Source: Pseudomonas iranensis
GTDB taxonomy: Bacteria; Pseudomonadota; Gammaproteobacteria; Pseudomonadales; Pseudomonadaceae
Direction: 5' to 3'
Length of the DNA: 64,000 nucleotides
Assembly: GCF_014268585.2 (NCBI RefSeq)
Contig: NZ_CP077092.1
Coordinates: forward strand, 930,001 to 994,000
The translations under genes and the position numbers were made by a program. This document shows positions 1 through 8,429 of this stretch, piece by piece; the stretch's first letter is position 1, and each line of letters begins with the position of its first letter. The notes below the pieces were generated by a model. It made no database searches. It saw only the letters and a list, made by a program, of their open reading frames with translations, and was not told the DNA's origin.

Positions 1-1316
1 AGCGCCAGGCTCTTGATCACCCGGTCACCCATCGGGTGGCCATGGCTGTCGTTGACGCGTTTAAAGTGGTCGATGTCGAGCATGGCAAAGCTCAGCGGTT
101 TGTTCTCGCGGCGGGCGCGGAACGAGCAGTCTTCGAGCAATTGCAGGATGTGCGTGTGGTTGTACAGGCCGGTGAGGCTGTCGCGAACCATCCGCGCTTT
201 CAGATTGCGTGCCCGCGCGGCGCGGTTGCGCACGGTGGTGATCAGGTGTCGCGGTTTGATCGGCTTGGTCAGGAAGTCATCGCCGCCCTCGCTCATGGCG
301 TCGAGCTGCTTGTCCAGATCGTCCTCGGCCGACAGGTAAATGATCGGCACGCTGACGTAGCGGTCGTTGTGACGGATGACTTTGGCCAGCTCGGTGCCGG
401 TGCAGGCCGGCATGTACATGTCGAGGATGATCAGGTCCGGCTGGAAATCCGCCAGCTCGGCCATTGCCTGAATCGGTTCGATCAGGGTGCGGGTGACAAT
501 CCCGGCGCTGTTGAGCAGGCGCTCGGTGTGCAAGGCCTGGGCGCGCGAGTCGTCGATGATCAGCACTTTATAAGGCTCGTACTGGGCGACGCAGGTCAGC
601 ACTTCGATTTTTTCCAGCAGGCTCGAGGCTTCAAGGGTGCCGGTGAGGAATTCCTGGCCACCGGCGCGCACGGCGGCGAGGCGGGTCGGAGTGTCGGTTT
701 CGTGCAGGCTGAAGAACAGCAGCGGCAGCGGTTCTTCGAGGCCGACCTGAGCTTCGGCGGCGAGTTTCAGGCCGATGCCGGGGCCACTGAAATCCACGTC
801 CATGACAATCGCCGCGGGTAAGCGCTCGACCATCGACGAGCGAAACGCGGCGACACTGTCCAGTGCCTGCGCGCTGAGGCCAAAGAATTCGAGCTGCTTG
901 GCCAGGCGTTCGGCGCGGTCGTGATCCTGCAACATTACGTAGATCGGCTTGCGCAGCGGCGGCAGGAACGTCTGGTCGAGCTGATCACCATGGCGCAGGC
1001 CGGTGCGCGACAGGCGCTGCATCAAGCGATTCAGATCAGTGATCAGGCCGCTGCTGAGGCGCCCACGGTTGGCATCCACCGCTTGCAACGATTGGCTGAT
1101 GTGGTGCGCCAACTGAGTGTGTTCCGGCTGTTCGAAACGCTCGGCAAAACGCAGCAGACGCAGATTCGCCTCGCTCAGTTCGGCGAGATCGACGGTGGAC
1201 CACTCGCTACGTTGCAGGCGCTGCCATATCTCAAGAATCTGACGTGCCTGATGAATTACCCGCTGGGCAAAGTGGTGCTTGAGACGCTCACGGCTGGGGT
1301 CTTCTGGCTCGGTCAT
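1..1316 (-). CDS. Response regulator / diguanylate cyclase (GGDEF), 3' part cut by window edge
   Basis: Reading leftward from ATG at 1316 the frame stays open to base 1. The N-terminal ~110 residues are helical and of unclear family. A degenerate receiver-like domain follows, then a canonical receiver (VLIIDDS near its start, phosphoacceptor in LIILDMYMP, lysine in LTKPIKP), then the start of a GGDEF domain (DSLTGLYNH, then DIDHFKRVND and GHPMGD). The GGDEF signature itself lies beyond the window, so catalytic competence cannot be judged. By family it should be a cytoplasmic c-di-GMP synthase controlled by phosphorylation. It is divergent from the DUF2333 gene, with a ~415-bp intergenic region between them. 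Confidence 0.85.
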   Translation of the reverse strand, partial: MTEPEDPSRERLKHHFAQRVIHQARQILEIWQRLQRSEWSTVDLAELSEANLRLLRFAERFEQPEHTQLAHHISQSLQAVDANRGRLSSGLITDLNRLMQRLSRTGLRHGDQLDQTFLPPLRKPIYVMLQDHDRAERLAKQLEFFGLSAQALDSVAAFRSSMVERLPAAIVMDVDFSGPGIGLKLAAEAQVGLEEPLPLLFFSLHETDTPTRLAAVRAGGQEFLTGTLEASSLLEKIEVLTCVAQYEPYKVLIIDDSRAQALHTERLLNSAGIVTRTLIEPIQAMAELADFQPDLIILDMYMPACTGTELAKVIRHNDRYVSVPIIYLSAEDDLDKQLDAMSEGGDDFLTKPIKPRHLITTVRNRAARARNLKARMVRDSLTGLYNHTHILQLLEDCSFRARRENKPLSFAMLDIDHFKRVNDSHGHPMGDRVIKSLA

Positions 1317-1731
1317 ATCCTGACTACTAGTTAGGGTGCATGCTGAGATCGACTGGTGGCTCTATGCTAGCACCTCTTTTCCCTTAGACGAGTGTCGTAC
1401 GTCAATAATCTGCTGGACGACACGATTCAGTTTCTGACCGGGTGGTTTTCTCATGCACTTGCAGGTCAGTCAGATGCCCGAAATCCGGACGCTTGCCTTG
1501 AAGGGCAGGGCAGAACAGTCGGGAATTTGTACATCGCTGCTCGGGCCGAACCCGGATCAGAGTTCACTACGTTGCTGGCGTTGCCCTATCAGGGAATCCC
1601 TTAGTGTGTCGCGAAGCGTCATCGGGCCGCACCATTTGCGGCTTATCGTTAGCGACGGGTGCCCGGCCTTGGCACGTTGTTGTATGGTTGTGGTCGAACC
1701 GTTGAACCCAAGTGATTGAAAGGATATCGCC
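1317..1731. other. Intergenic region between GGDEF gene and DUF2333 gene
   Basis: About 415 bp separate the two divergent genes. Small ORFs here lack convincing ribosome binding sites and recognisable products. One inverted repeat is visible at about 1392-1423 (GTGTCGT at one end, ACGACAC at the other). The stretch most likely holds both divergent promoters; I cannot place the -10/-35 boxes with confidence. Confidence 0.4.
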
Positions 1732-2799
1732 ATGCTGGACTGGAAAAACCGCGCGGGCAGCGCGCCTGAACGTGCCGCCGAGCCCAAGTCGGCCACCCGC
1801 AGCTATGTCGGCGGGCTGCTGTTCAGCCGGGCGCTGGCCACAGTGGTCGGTCTGTATTTGCTGGTCACCATCGCGCTGGGCTGGTACTGGAGCCAGGAAC
1901 CGGAGCTGTTTCCGGTGGCGCAGAACGCCCAGGTCGCTGCCGAGAAAGAAGGCAAGCAAATGGTGGTCGGCTACACCACGGTCGAGACCCTGAAGACCGT
2001 TGCCGGCACCTTGCTCAACAAGCCGGGCGGTTACATTTCCAATGACCGTTTCCCGCCGGGTCTGTGGATGGACAACACGCCGAGCTGGGAATATGGCGTG
2101 CTGGTGCAGGTGCGTGACCTGACCCGCGCCCTGCGCAAGGATTTTGCCCGTTCGCAATCGCAGTCGGCCGAAGACGCCGATCTGGCCAAGGCCGAACCAC
2201 GCTTCAACTTCGACAACAAGAGCTGGGTGCTGCCGTCCAGCGAGTCGGAATACCAGGAAGGCATCAACTCCCTGAGCCGTTATCAGTCGCGCTTGTCGGA
2301 TCCGAATCAGAAAAACGCGCTGTTCTATGCGCGCGCCGACAACCTCAACAACTGGCTGGGCGATGTCGGCACCCGTCTCGGTTCGTTGTCGCAACGCCTG
2401 TCGGCCAGTGTCGGCCGGGTCAAGCTCAATACTGCGCTGAAGACCGAAGTTCCGGCGGTCGGCGAAGTGCCGCAGGTTGACGAAGAAGTTGTGGAAACCC
2501 CGTGGATGCAGATTGACAACGTGTTCTACGAAGCACGCGGTCAGGCTTGGGCGCTGTCGCATTTGCTGCGCGCCATCGAAGTCGACTTCGCCGATGTGCT
2601 GGCAAAGAAGAACGCCACCGTCAGCGTGCGTCAGATCATCCGTGAACTGGAGGCTTCGCAGGAGCCGGTGTGGAGCCCGATGATCCTCAATGGCAGCGGT
2701 TTCGGCGTATTGGCCAACCACTCGCTGGTCATGGCCAACTACATTTCCCGGGCCAACGCTGCGGTGATCGATTTGCGTCAACTGCTCAATCAGGGCTGA
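1732..2799 (+). CDS. DUF2333 family membrane-anchored protein
   Basis: 355 residues starting at ATG 1732, preceded by a purine-rich RBS (gaaaggat). One hydrophobic segment at about residues 35-55 suggests an N-terminal inner-membrane anchor. The rest is soluble and presumably periplasmic, with conserved-looking stretches such as NRFPPGLWMDN-like and SWEYGVLVQ. The length and sequence fit DUF2333, a conserved pseudomonad family of unknown function. The NUDIX gene follows after 3 bp, so the two are probably co-transcribed. The assignment comes from sequence recognition; no catalytic motif is visible. Confidence 0.85.
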   Translation: MLDWKNRAGSAPERAAEPKSATRSYVGGLLFSRALATVVGLYLLVTIALGWYWSQEPELFPVAQNAQVAAEKEGKQMVVGYTTVETLKTVAGTLLNKPGGYISNDRFPPGLWMDNTPSWEYGVLVQVRDLTRALRKDFARSQSQSAEDADLAKAEPRFNFDNKSWVLPSSESEYQEGINSLSRYQSRLSDPNQKNALFYARADNLNNWLGDVGTRLGSLSQRLSASVGRVKLNTALKTEVPAVGEVPQVDEEVVETPWMQIDNVFYEARGQAWALSHLLRAIEVDFADVLAKKNATVSVRQIIRELEASQEPVWSPMILNGSGFGVLANHSLVMANYISRANAAVIDLRQLLNQG

Positions 2800-2802
2800 T
2801 AC

Positions 2803-3360
2803 GTGAGCCAGAGCACAAGAGAGGCGGCCCATCGCGCCGCCTCGGACGCCGAACAGATCGCCTGGGTCGACGAGCAGGACAACTTGCTCGGCGCGCTGGT
2901 GCGCTCCGATTTGCGCGAGCGCGGGCTGATTGGCCGTGGCACCTACATTATGCTGTTCAATTCCGCCGGTGAGCTGTGCGTGCACCGGCGCACGTTGAGC
3001 AAGGCGATTTACCCCGGTTACTGGGATGTTGCCGCAGGCGGCATGGTCCAGGCTGACGAAAGCTACGCCGAGTCGGCGGCGCGCGAGCTTGCAGAAGAGC
3101 TGGGCGTCAGCGGCGTCGAACTCACCGCTCACGATCACTTCTACTTCGAAGACACCGGCAACCGTCTGTGGTGTTCGGCGTTTTCCGCCGTGTGGGACGG
3201 GCCGCTGAAATTGCAGCCGGAAGAAGTCCTCGAAGCGCGATTCATCCCCGTCGAACAGGTCATGCGCGAAATCAGCGAAAAGCCTTATTGCCCGGACTCT
3301 CTGGCCGCGCTGAAGCGCTATCTCAAGGCGCAGCAAAGCAACGTCGCAAAGAACACATGA
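2803..3360 (+). CDS. NUDIX hydrolase (YfcD-like)
   Basis: 185 residues from GTG 2803, 3 bp after the DUF2333 stop. The NUDIX box is intact at residues 80-102 (G80, E86, R94, E95, E98, E99, G101), so a divalent-metal-dependent nucleoside-diphosphate-X hydrolase is expected. Features typical of the YfcD/IDI-like subgroup are visible: a short N-terminal strand (WVDEQDN) and HRRTLSKAIYPGYWD just before the box. The substrate cannot be read from sequence. It is a cytoplasmic housekeeping-type enzyme, probably in an operon with the upstream gene. Confidence 0.88.
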   Translation: MSQSTREAAHRAASDAEQIAWVDEQDNLLGALVRSDLRERGLIGRGTYIMLFNSAGELCVHRRTLSKAIYPGYWDVAAGGMVQADESYAESAARELAEELGVSGVELTAHDHFYFEDTGNRLWCSAFSAVWDGPLKLQPEEVLEARFIPVEQVMREISEKPYCPDSLAALKRYLKAQQSNVAKNT

Positions 3361-3546
3361 ATTGGCGCCGATTGGCACTTAGCAATCGCGATTTTTGCCG
3401 TTACACTGCGCGACCTTTTCAAACTGCACCGAACGCTTCCCAAAAAGCGCCGATGCAGTAGCGCTGCCCCTGCCTGAGTGGGGCTTCGCGGTCGCTGACC
3501 TTGCCCAAGGTTGCGATCAGTCTTTGTCCTCCCGAGAGGATTGCCG

Positions 3547-3918
3547 GTGGCCAAGAAAGCCGCATCCTTCGCCGCCCTGGGCGGCCTGGTATTTTCCACC
3601 GACGCAGGTCGTCATTGCCCGGAATGCAGCAAGCCGGTGGACGCCTGTATCTGCAAACAAACCGTGATCCCGGCCGGTGACGGCATTGCCCGCGTGCGTC
3701 GCGAAAGCAAGGGCCGTGGCGGCAAGACGGTGACCACCATCACCGGCGTGCCTCTGGCCGAAGACGCGCTCAAGGAGCTGGCGACGACGTTGAAGAAACG
3801 TTGTGGCACCGGCGGGGCGTTGAAGGACGGCATCATCGAAATCCAGGGCGATCACGTCGAGCTACTCTTGGCAGAGCTGATCAAGCACGGTTTCAAAGCG
3901 AAGAAATCCGGCGGCTAG
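3547..3918 (+). CDS. yciH: Translation initiation factor SUI1 / YciH family
   Basis: 123 residues from GTG 3547, chosen because a purine-rich RBS (cgagagga) lies 6-13 bp upstream and the protein then begins VAKKAASFAALGGLVFS. An N-terminal zinc-ribbon-like CxxC...CxC segment (CPECSKPVDACIC) precedes the SUI1/eIF1 fold, which contains GGKTVTTITGVPL and the C-terminal IEIQGDH...LIKHGFKAKKSGG. Bacterial YciH proteins bind the small ribosomal subunit and can influence initiation fidelity; that role is known for E. coli and inferred here. It stands alone between the NUDIX gene and speA. Confidence 0.9.
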   Translation: MAKKAASFAALGGLVFSTDAGRHCPECSKPVDACICKQTVIPAGDGIARVRRESKGRGGKTVTTITGVPLAEDALKELATTLKKRCGTGGALKDGIIEIQGDHVELLLAELIKHGFKAKKSGG

Positions 3919-4006
3919 CAGCCTCTGTGAAACCCTCCGGCGGCTTGATCCGGCTTCGAGTGTTCTCGGATCCGGCGTCGTCGCCATGGTTTTCACAGAG
4001 CCTGTT
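3918..4006. repeat. Long imperfect inverted repeat after yciH
   Basis: The arms CTCTGTGAAACC (about 3925-3936) and GGTTTTCACAGAG (about 3988-4000) face each other. An inner inverted repeat, GATCCG...CGGATC, lies between them. The ~85-bp structure starts at the yciH stop codon and lacks a U-tract, so it resembles a processed or Rho-type 3' end, or a small repeat, rather than an intrinsic terminator. Confidence 0.5.
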
Positions 4007-4033
4007 CATGACCGGTTTCTAAACTCCACGCAG

Positions 4034-4058
4034 TCAGTGCGGTCTACCGCCGCACTGA
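4034..4058 (+). promoter_or_regulatory. Perfect 9-bp hairpin in the speA leader
   Basis: TCAGTGCGG at 4034-4042 pairs perfectly with CCGCACTGA at 4050-4058 around a 7-nt loop, about 80 bp before the speA start. A weakly T-rich stretch follows. It may be a terminator for upstream transcription or a structured part of the speA leader; the sequence does not decide between these. Confidence 0.5.
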
Positions 4059-4138
4059 CGAACCGTCATTTTCATTCTTTAGACTGCGCCGGCCTGAACG
4101 TCAGGCGACGCACTCTGACTTCTTTATAGGGGACTTCG

Positions 4139-6052
4139 ATGTCCGTACGACGCACACGTAAAGACGATGGCAGCCAATGGACAGTTGCGGACAGCCGCAG
4201 CGTTTACGGGATTCGCCATTGGGGGGCCGGGTATTTCGCGATCAATGAAGCCGGTCGCGTCGAAGTACGTCCGAACGGCCCGAGCAGCTCGCCTATCGAC
4301 CTGTTCGAACAAGTCGACCAACTGCGCAAGAGCGGTTTGTCCTTGCCGCTGCTGGTGCGGTTCCCCGACATCCTGCAAGACCGTGTCCGTCAGTTGACCG
4401 GCGCTTTCGATTCCAACATCGAGCGCCTGGAATACCAGAGCAAATACACCGCGCTGTACCCGATCAAGGTCAACCAGCAAGAAGCGGTGATCGAGAACAT
4501 CATCGCCACCCAGAACGTTTCCATCGGTCTGGAAGCCGGCTCCAAGCCTGAGCTGCTGGCGGTGCTGGCGCTGGCGCCGAAGGGCGGCACCATCGTCTGC
4601 AACGGTTACAAGGACCGCGAGTTCATCCGTCTGGCGCTGATGGGCCAGAAGCTCGGCCACAACGTGTTCATCGTCATCGAAAAAGAATCCGAAGTCGGCC
4701 TGGTGATCGAAGAAGCCGCCTCGCTGAAGGTCAAGCCGCAGGTGGGTCTGCGCGTGCGCCTGTCCTCGCTGGCCTCGTCGAAGTGGGCGGACACCGGTGG
4801 CGAGAAATCCAAATTCGGTCTGTCGGCGGCGCAACTGCTGTCGGTGGTCGAGCGCTTCCGTGGCGCCGGCCTCGATCAGGGCATCCGCCTGCTGCACTTC
4901 CACATGGGTTCGCAGATCGCCAACCTCGCTGACTACCAGCACGGCTTCAAGGAAGCGATCCGTTACTACGGCGAATTGCGCAACCTCGGTCTGCCGGTGG
5001 ATCACATCGACGTCGGCGGCGGCCTCGGTGTCGACTACGACGGTACCCACTCGCGCAACGCCAGTTCGATCAACTACGACATGGACGATTACGCCGGTGT
5101 CGTGGTCGGCATGCTCAAGGAATTCTGCGACGCGCAGAGCCTGCCTCATCCGCACATCTTCTCCGAGAGTGGCCGTTCGCTGACCGCGCACCACGCAATG
5201 CTGGTGGTGCAGGTCACCGACGTCGAGAAACACAACGACGAAATCCCGCTGATCGAGAACAAAGAGAGCCTGCCGGAAACCGTGCAGTGGCTGGTCGATC
5301 TGCTCGGCCCGACCGACATCGAAATGGTCACCGAAACCTACTGGCGCGCCACCCACTACATGAGCGACGTGGCCGCGCAGTATGCCGATGGCAAGCTGAC
5401 CCTGGCGGAAAAAGCCCTCGCCGAGCAGTGCTACTTCGCCGTGTGCCGTCGCCTGCACAACTCGCTGAAGGCGCGTCAGCGTTCGCACCGCCAGGTGCTC
5501 GACGAACTCAACGACAAGCTGGCCGACAAGTACATCTGCAACTTCTCGGTGTTCCAGAGCCTGCCGGACACCTGGGCGATCGATCAGGTGTTGCCGATCA
5601 TCCCGCTGCATCGCCTCGACGAAGAGCCGCTGCGCCGCGCGGTGCTGCAGGATCTGACCTGCGACTCCGACGGCAAGATCAACCAGTACGTCGACGAGCA
5701 GAGCATCGAAACCAGCCTGCCGGTGCACGCGTTGAATGAAGGCGAAGATTACCTGCTGGGCGTGTTCCTGGTCGGCGCCTATCAGGAAATCCTCGGTGAC
5801 ATGCACAACCTGTTCGGTGACACCGACTCGGTGAACATCTACCAGAACGCCGATGGCAGCGTGTACCACGCCGGTATCGAGACCCACGACACCATCGAAG
5901 ACATGCTGCGTTACGTGCACTTGTCGCCGGAAGAACTGATGACTCACTACCGCGACAAGTGCGCCAGTGCCCGCATCAGTGCCAGCGAGCGCACGCAGTT
6001 CCTCGATGCCTTGCGTCTGGGCCTGACCCGCTCCTCCTATCTGTCTTCCTGA
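4139..6052 (+). CDS. speA: Biosynthetic arginine decarboxylase
   Basis: 637 residues from ATG 4139 after a ggggac RBS. It is a PLP-dependent fold-III decarboxylase converting L-arginine to agmatine, the first step of the agmatine route to putrescine. The PLP lysine is K110 in YPIKVNQQ. The glycine-rich phosphate-binding segment [19 protein letters not shown] is present, as is the C-terminal [12 protein letters not shown] typical of SpeA. The length matches the family (about 630-660). It is monocistronic, followed by a strong hairpin at 6071-6121. Mg2+ and PLP dependence are family knowledge. Confidence 0.96.
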   Translation: MSVRRTRKDDGSQWTVADSRSVYGIRHWGAGYFAINEAGRVEVRPNGPSSSPIDLFEQVDQLRKSGLSLPLLVRFPDILQDRVRQLTGAFDSNIERLEYQSKYTALYPIKVNQQEAVIENIIATQNVSIGLEAGSKPELLAVLALAPKGGTIVCNGYKDREFIRLALMGQKLGHNVFIVIEKESEVGLVIEEAASLKVKPQVGLRVRLSSLASSKWADTGGEKSKFGLSAAQLLSVVERFRGAGLDQGIRLLHFHMGSQIANLADYQHGFKEAIRYYGELRNLGLPVDHIDVGGGLGVDYDGTHSRNASSINYDMDDYAGVVVGMLKEFCDAQSLPHPHIFSESGRSLTAHHAMLVVQVTDVEKHNDEIPLIENKESLPETVQWLVDLLGPTDIEMVTETYWRATHYMSDVAAQYADGKLTLAEKALAEQCYFAVCRRLHNSLKARQRSHRQVLDELNDKLADKYICNFSVFQSLPDTWAIDQVLPIIPLHRLDEEPLRRAVLQDLTCDSDGKINQYVDEQSIETSLPVHALNEGEDYLLGVFLVGAYQEILGDMHNLFGDTDSVNIYQNADGSVYHAGIETHDTIEDMLRYVHLSPEELMTHYRDKCASARISASERTQFLDALRLGLTRSSYLSS

Positions 6053-6070
6053 GACCCGATAGCGCTCCGG

Positions 6071-6121
6071 CCGGGTTGTCTGATTTTTTTCCGCAAGCTG
6101 TGGAAAAGTCGGACAACCCGG
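6071..6121 (+). terminator. Long hairpin terminator downstream of speA
   Basis: CCGGGTTGTC at 6071-6080 pairs with GACAACCCGG at 6112-6121. The inner T-run and A-run (about 6084-6090 and 6103-6107) extend the stem with minor mismatches around AAGCTGT. It lies about 20 bp after the speA stop. There is no long U-tract after the stem, though T-rich DNA follows at about 6135-6145. Confidence 0.65.
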
Positions 6122-6285
6122 TGGGACATCTCCTGATTTTTTCTCGAAAACCTGTGCTATCACGGTCAGCAAACTCATCTGGTCTGCTTTTCGCGTAGGT
6201 CATTTCCTAAGTTGTACTTCGCCTCTCTACTCGGCCATGCCTCTCGGCGAGAATCCCCGGCCGCCCCTCCTGTAGAGATCCGCCC

Positions 6286-7632
6286 ATGTTCGATCCAGTC
6301 AACGAGCCGTCGTTTCGTCTCGATGTAGCGGGCCTGTCCGACCCCTTCGAAGTTCTCGCCTTTACCGGAAGGGAAGCGCTCAGCGAACCCTTCGCCTTCG
6401 AGATCGATGTGGTGATCGACGATCCGCATCTGGATCTCGCCGGCCTGCTGCACCGTTCCGCGTTCCTGTGTTTCGGCGCGCCCGACCAGGGTGTGCACGG
6501 GCAATTGCACAGCCTTGTCCAGCACGAGCACGGCCATGGCTTGCGTTTGTGCCGAGTACGTCTCGGGCCGAGGCTCGACTGCCTCGACCTGCGTTTGAGC
6601 CAGCGCATCTTCAGCGGCCGCTGCGTGCCGCAGATCATCGAACAGGTGCTGCGCGAACATGGCATCGTCGGCCTGCAACGACGTTACGAGTTGCACAGCG
6701 ACTACCCGGCCCGCACCTTCTGCACGCAATACCGCGAATCCGATCTGCAACTGCTTCAGCGTCTGTGCGCAGAGGCGCGCATTCACTACTACTTCGAACA
6801 TCACCGCGACAGGCACTGCCTGGTGTTCGGCGACGATCCGACGCAGATGCCCCATGCAGACGTCGCGCACTATCAGGGCGAGCATGACCAGCATGGCGTC
6901 GCTCCAGCCGTCCGCCAATGGCGACTGCGCGAAGACTCGCAGGCCAGCCAGCGAGGCCCCGATGCCGAAGGCCACAGTGATCTGCCGGCCTTGCGCAGTG
7001 GTCAGTGGTTGCCGCTGGACGGCCATCCTTTCCTCGAATGCAACCGCCCATGGCTGCTGACCCGCATCGAGCACCGTGCCGATCAATCTCTCGAATCGCC
7101 CTATTGCAATCGCCTGTTCGCGGCCGCGCGGGTACCCGTCTGTGTGCCCGCCGCTGCGCAGTCCAAGCAGCGCATGCACAGCTTGCAGCGTGCCTGGGTG
7201 GTCAGCGTCGATGAGCCGCAGCCGGATCGCGCGCGGCCGGTGGCGGTGCAATTCGACTGGCTGTATCAGGGCGAAGGCGCAGCGCCGAGCCATTGCTGGC
7301 TGCCCCTCGCGCCTGACCTGAACGAGCTGCCCTCGGCGGCACTCGCCGATGGCGTGGAAGTGGTGGTGAGTTTTCTAGAGGGCGATCCCGATCAGCCGGT
7401 GGTCAGTGGCGTGCTCCAGCCCTCGGTGTTGCCAGAGGCTGCGGTCGAGGACGATGAACCGGTATCGCTCCCCGAACTGCTGGTGAGCGATGGGTTGCAG
7501 CAATCGTTGCAGTCTGGCGAGCCGTTGCTGTTGCTGTGCCTGATGCCGGGCGGTGGCAGCTTCAACCACTGCGCCGAGTCCGTGTGCAGTTGCCGGCTGC
7601 TCACCGCGCTCGATCAGAGCAGCGCACGATGA
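6286..7632 (+). CDS. vgrG: Type VI secretion tip protein VgrG, short form
   Basis: 448 residues. The N-terminal two thirds has the gp27-like VgrG fold: LDVAGLSDPFEVLAFTGREALSEPFAFEIDV at the start and YPARTFCTQYRESDLQLLQRL near residues 142-165. A degenerate gp5-like OB region follows (about 300-385, ending FLEGDPDQPVVSGVLQP). The C-terminal beta-helical needle of full VgrGs (650 residues or more) is absent. The end, with GGGSFNHCAESVCSCR, is cysteine-rich instead. Together with PAAR and Hcp, VgrG forms the puncturing tip of the type VI apparatus. It overlaps the DUF4123 gene by ATGA, implying translational coupling. No hcp or structural T6SS genes are nearby. Confidence 0.85.
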   Translation: MFDPVNEPSFRLDVAGLSDPFEVLAFTGREALSEPFAFEIDVVIDDPHLDLAGLLHRSAFLCFGAPDQGVHGQLHSLVQHEHGHGLRLCRVRLGPRLDCLDLRLSQRIFSGRCVPQIIEQVLREHGIVGLQRRYELHSDYPARTFCTQYRESDLQLLQRLCAEARIHYYFEHHRDRHCLVFGDDPTQMPHADVAHYQGEHDQHGVAPAVRQWRLREDSQASQRGPDAEGHSDLPALRSGQWLPLDGHPFLECNRPWLLTRIEHRADQSLESPYCNRLFAAARVPVCVPAAAQSKQRMHSLQRAWVVSVDEPQPDRARPVAVQFDWLYQGEGAAPSHCWLPLAPDLNELPSAALADGVEVVVSFLEGDPDQPVVSGVLQPSVLPEAAVEDDEPVSLPELLVSDGLQQSLQSGEPLLLLCLMPGGGSFNHCAESVCSCRLLTALDQSSAR

Positions 7633-8420
7633 GCGGCGCGGCGCTTGAGCCCATGGCGCAATGGCTGTTGCTCGACACCCCGGACGCGGCACGCGCCCTG
7701 CTGACCTTGCGCCAGGGCTTTGCCGATGTGCAGCGGCACCGGTTGTTCGACGGCACCGAATTTCAGCCGGTCAGTGAGCACGGTCCGGTCCTCGTCGATT
7801 TGCGCGAGAGCCCGGCATTGACCGCCCTGTGCCTGCGCGACCCGGACACCTGGCGCGGCCTGTTGCTGAGCTGCGAAATACCGGCGCAGCAGCTGCTCAG
7901 CCACTTGCAGCGCATGCTTACCGTCTCGTTCGGTTTGAATCATCGGGCCTTGCTCAGCTATTACAACCGCCAGACCGCCAGCTATTTCTTCGACGCCTGT
8001 GACGCCACGCAGCTGAGTCGCTGGCTCGGGCCGATTCGCCAGTTGCGCTGGTTTGGTGGTACCTGGGCGGACCGCGCCATCGGCAGTCAGGGCTGGCAAC
8101 AGCTGCGCAATCCCGGCCTGCTCGTCGAACCTTTGGGCATCGAAGAAAGCCTGACCCGGCGCCAGCGCGAACGCTTGCAAACCTGTCTGCTGGAGCAGCA
8201 CATCTGGCGCTGGTGCCAGTCTCTGAGGGTTGATTACCAGACGATTGCTGTGCATGTGCAACAAGGTCTGGCGCTGGGTTTCAGTGACCGTGCCGTGCTG
8301 GATGGCTGGCTGTGGCTGCGCCTGCTCAATCCGCGCGCCGTGCTGGTCGTGCCGCCGGCCGGACTGACCCAGCCGGAACGGCTCGATTTTTTGCGTCGGC
8401 AGTGGGGCGCGGCGGACTGA
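7629..8420 (+). CDS. DUF4123 type VI adaptor/chaperone (Tap/TEC-like)
   Basis: 263 residues from ATG 7629, which overlaps the vgrG stop by 4 bp. The sequence resembles DUF4123: QWLLLDTPDA at the start, then SPALTALCLRD, and LRWFGGTWADRA mid-protein. DUF4123 proteins load cognate effectors onto VgrG and are normally followed by the effector gene. Here the next gene is a convergent MATE exporter only 9 bp away, so no cargo gene is present. Either the effector is encoded elsewhere or it was lost. Confidence 0.82.
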   Translation: MSGAALEPMAQWLLLDTPDAARALLTLRQGFADVQRHRLFDGTEFQPVSEHGPVLVDLRESPALTALCLRDPDTWRGLLLSCEIPAQQLLSHLQRMLTVSFGLNHRALLSYYNRQTASYFFDACDATQLSRWLGPIRQLRWFGGTWADRAIGSQGWQQLRNPGLLVEPLGIEESLTRRQRERLQTCLLEQHIWRWCQSLRVDYQTIAVHVQQGLALGFSDRAVLDGWLWLRLLNPRAVLVVPPAGLTQPERLDFLRRQWGAAD

Positions 8421-8429
8421 CTTTTCTGA

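Noticed and set aside
1392..1719. Small ORFs of 70-88 codons upstream of the DUF2333 gene
   Set aside because: No recognisable product, no supporting RBS, and they overlap each other in the divergent promoter region.
4124..6178. A 684-codon open frame on the minus strand opposite speA, and similar long antisense frames opposite other genes
   Set aside because: These mirror the codon bias of GC-rich genes on the opposite strand. The products have no recognisable domains, whereas the plus-strand reading is an intact SpeA.
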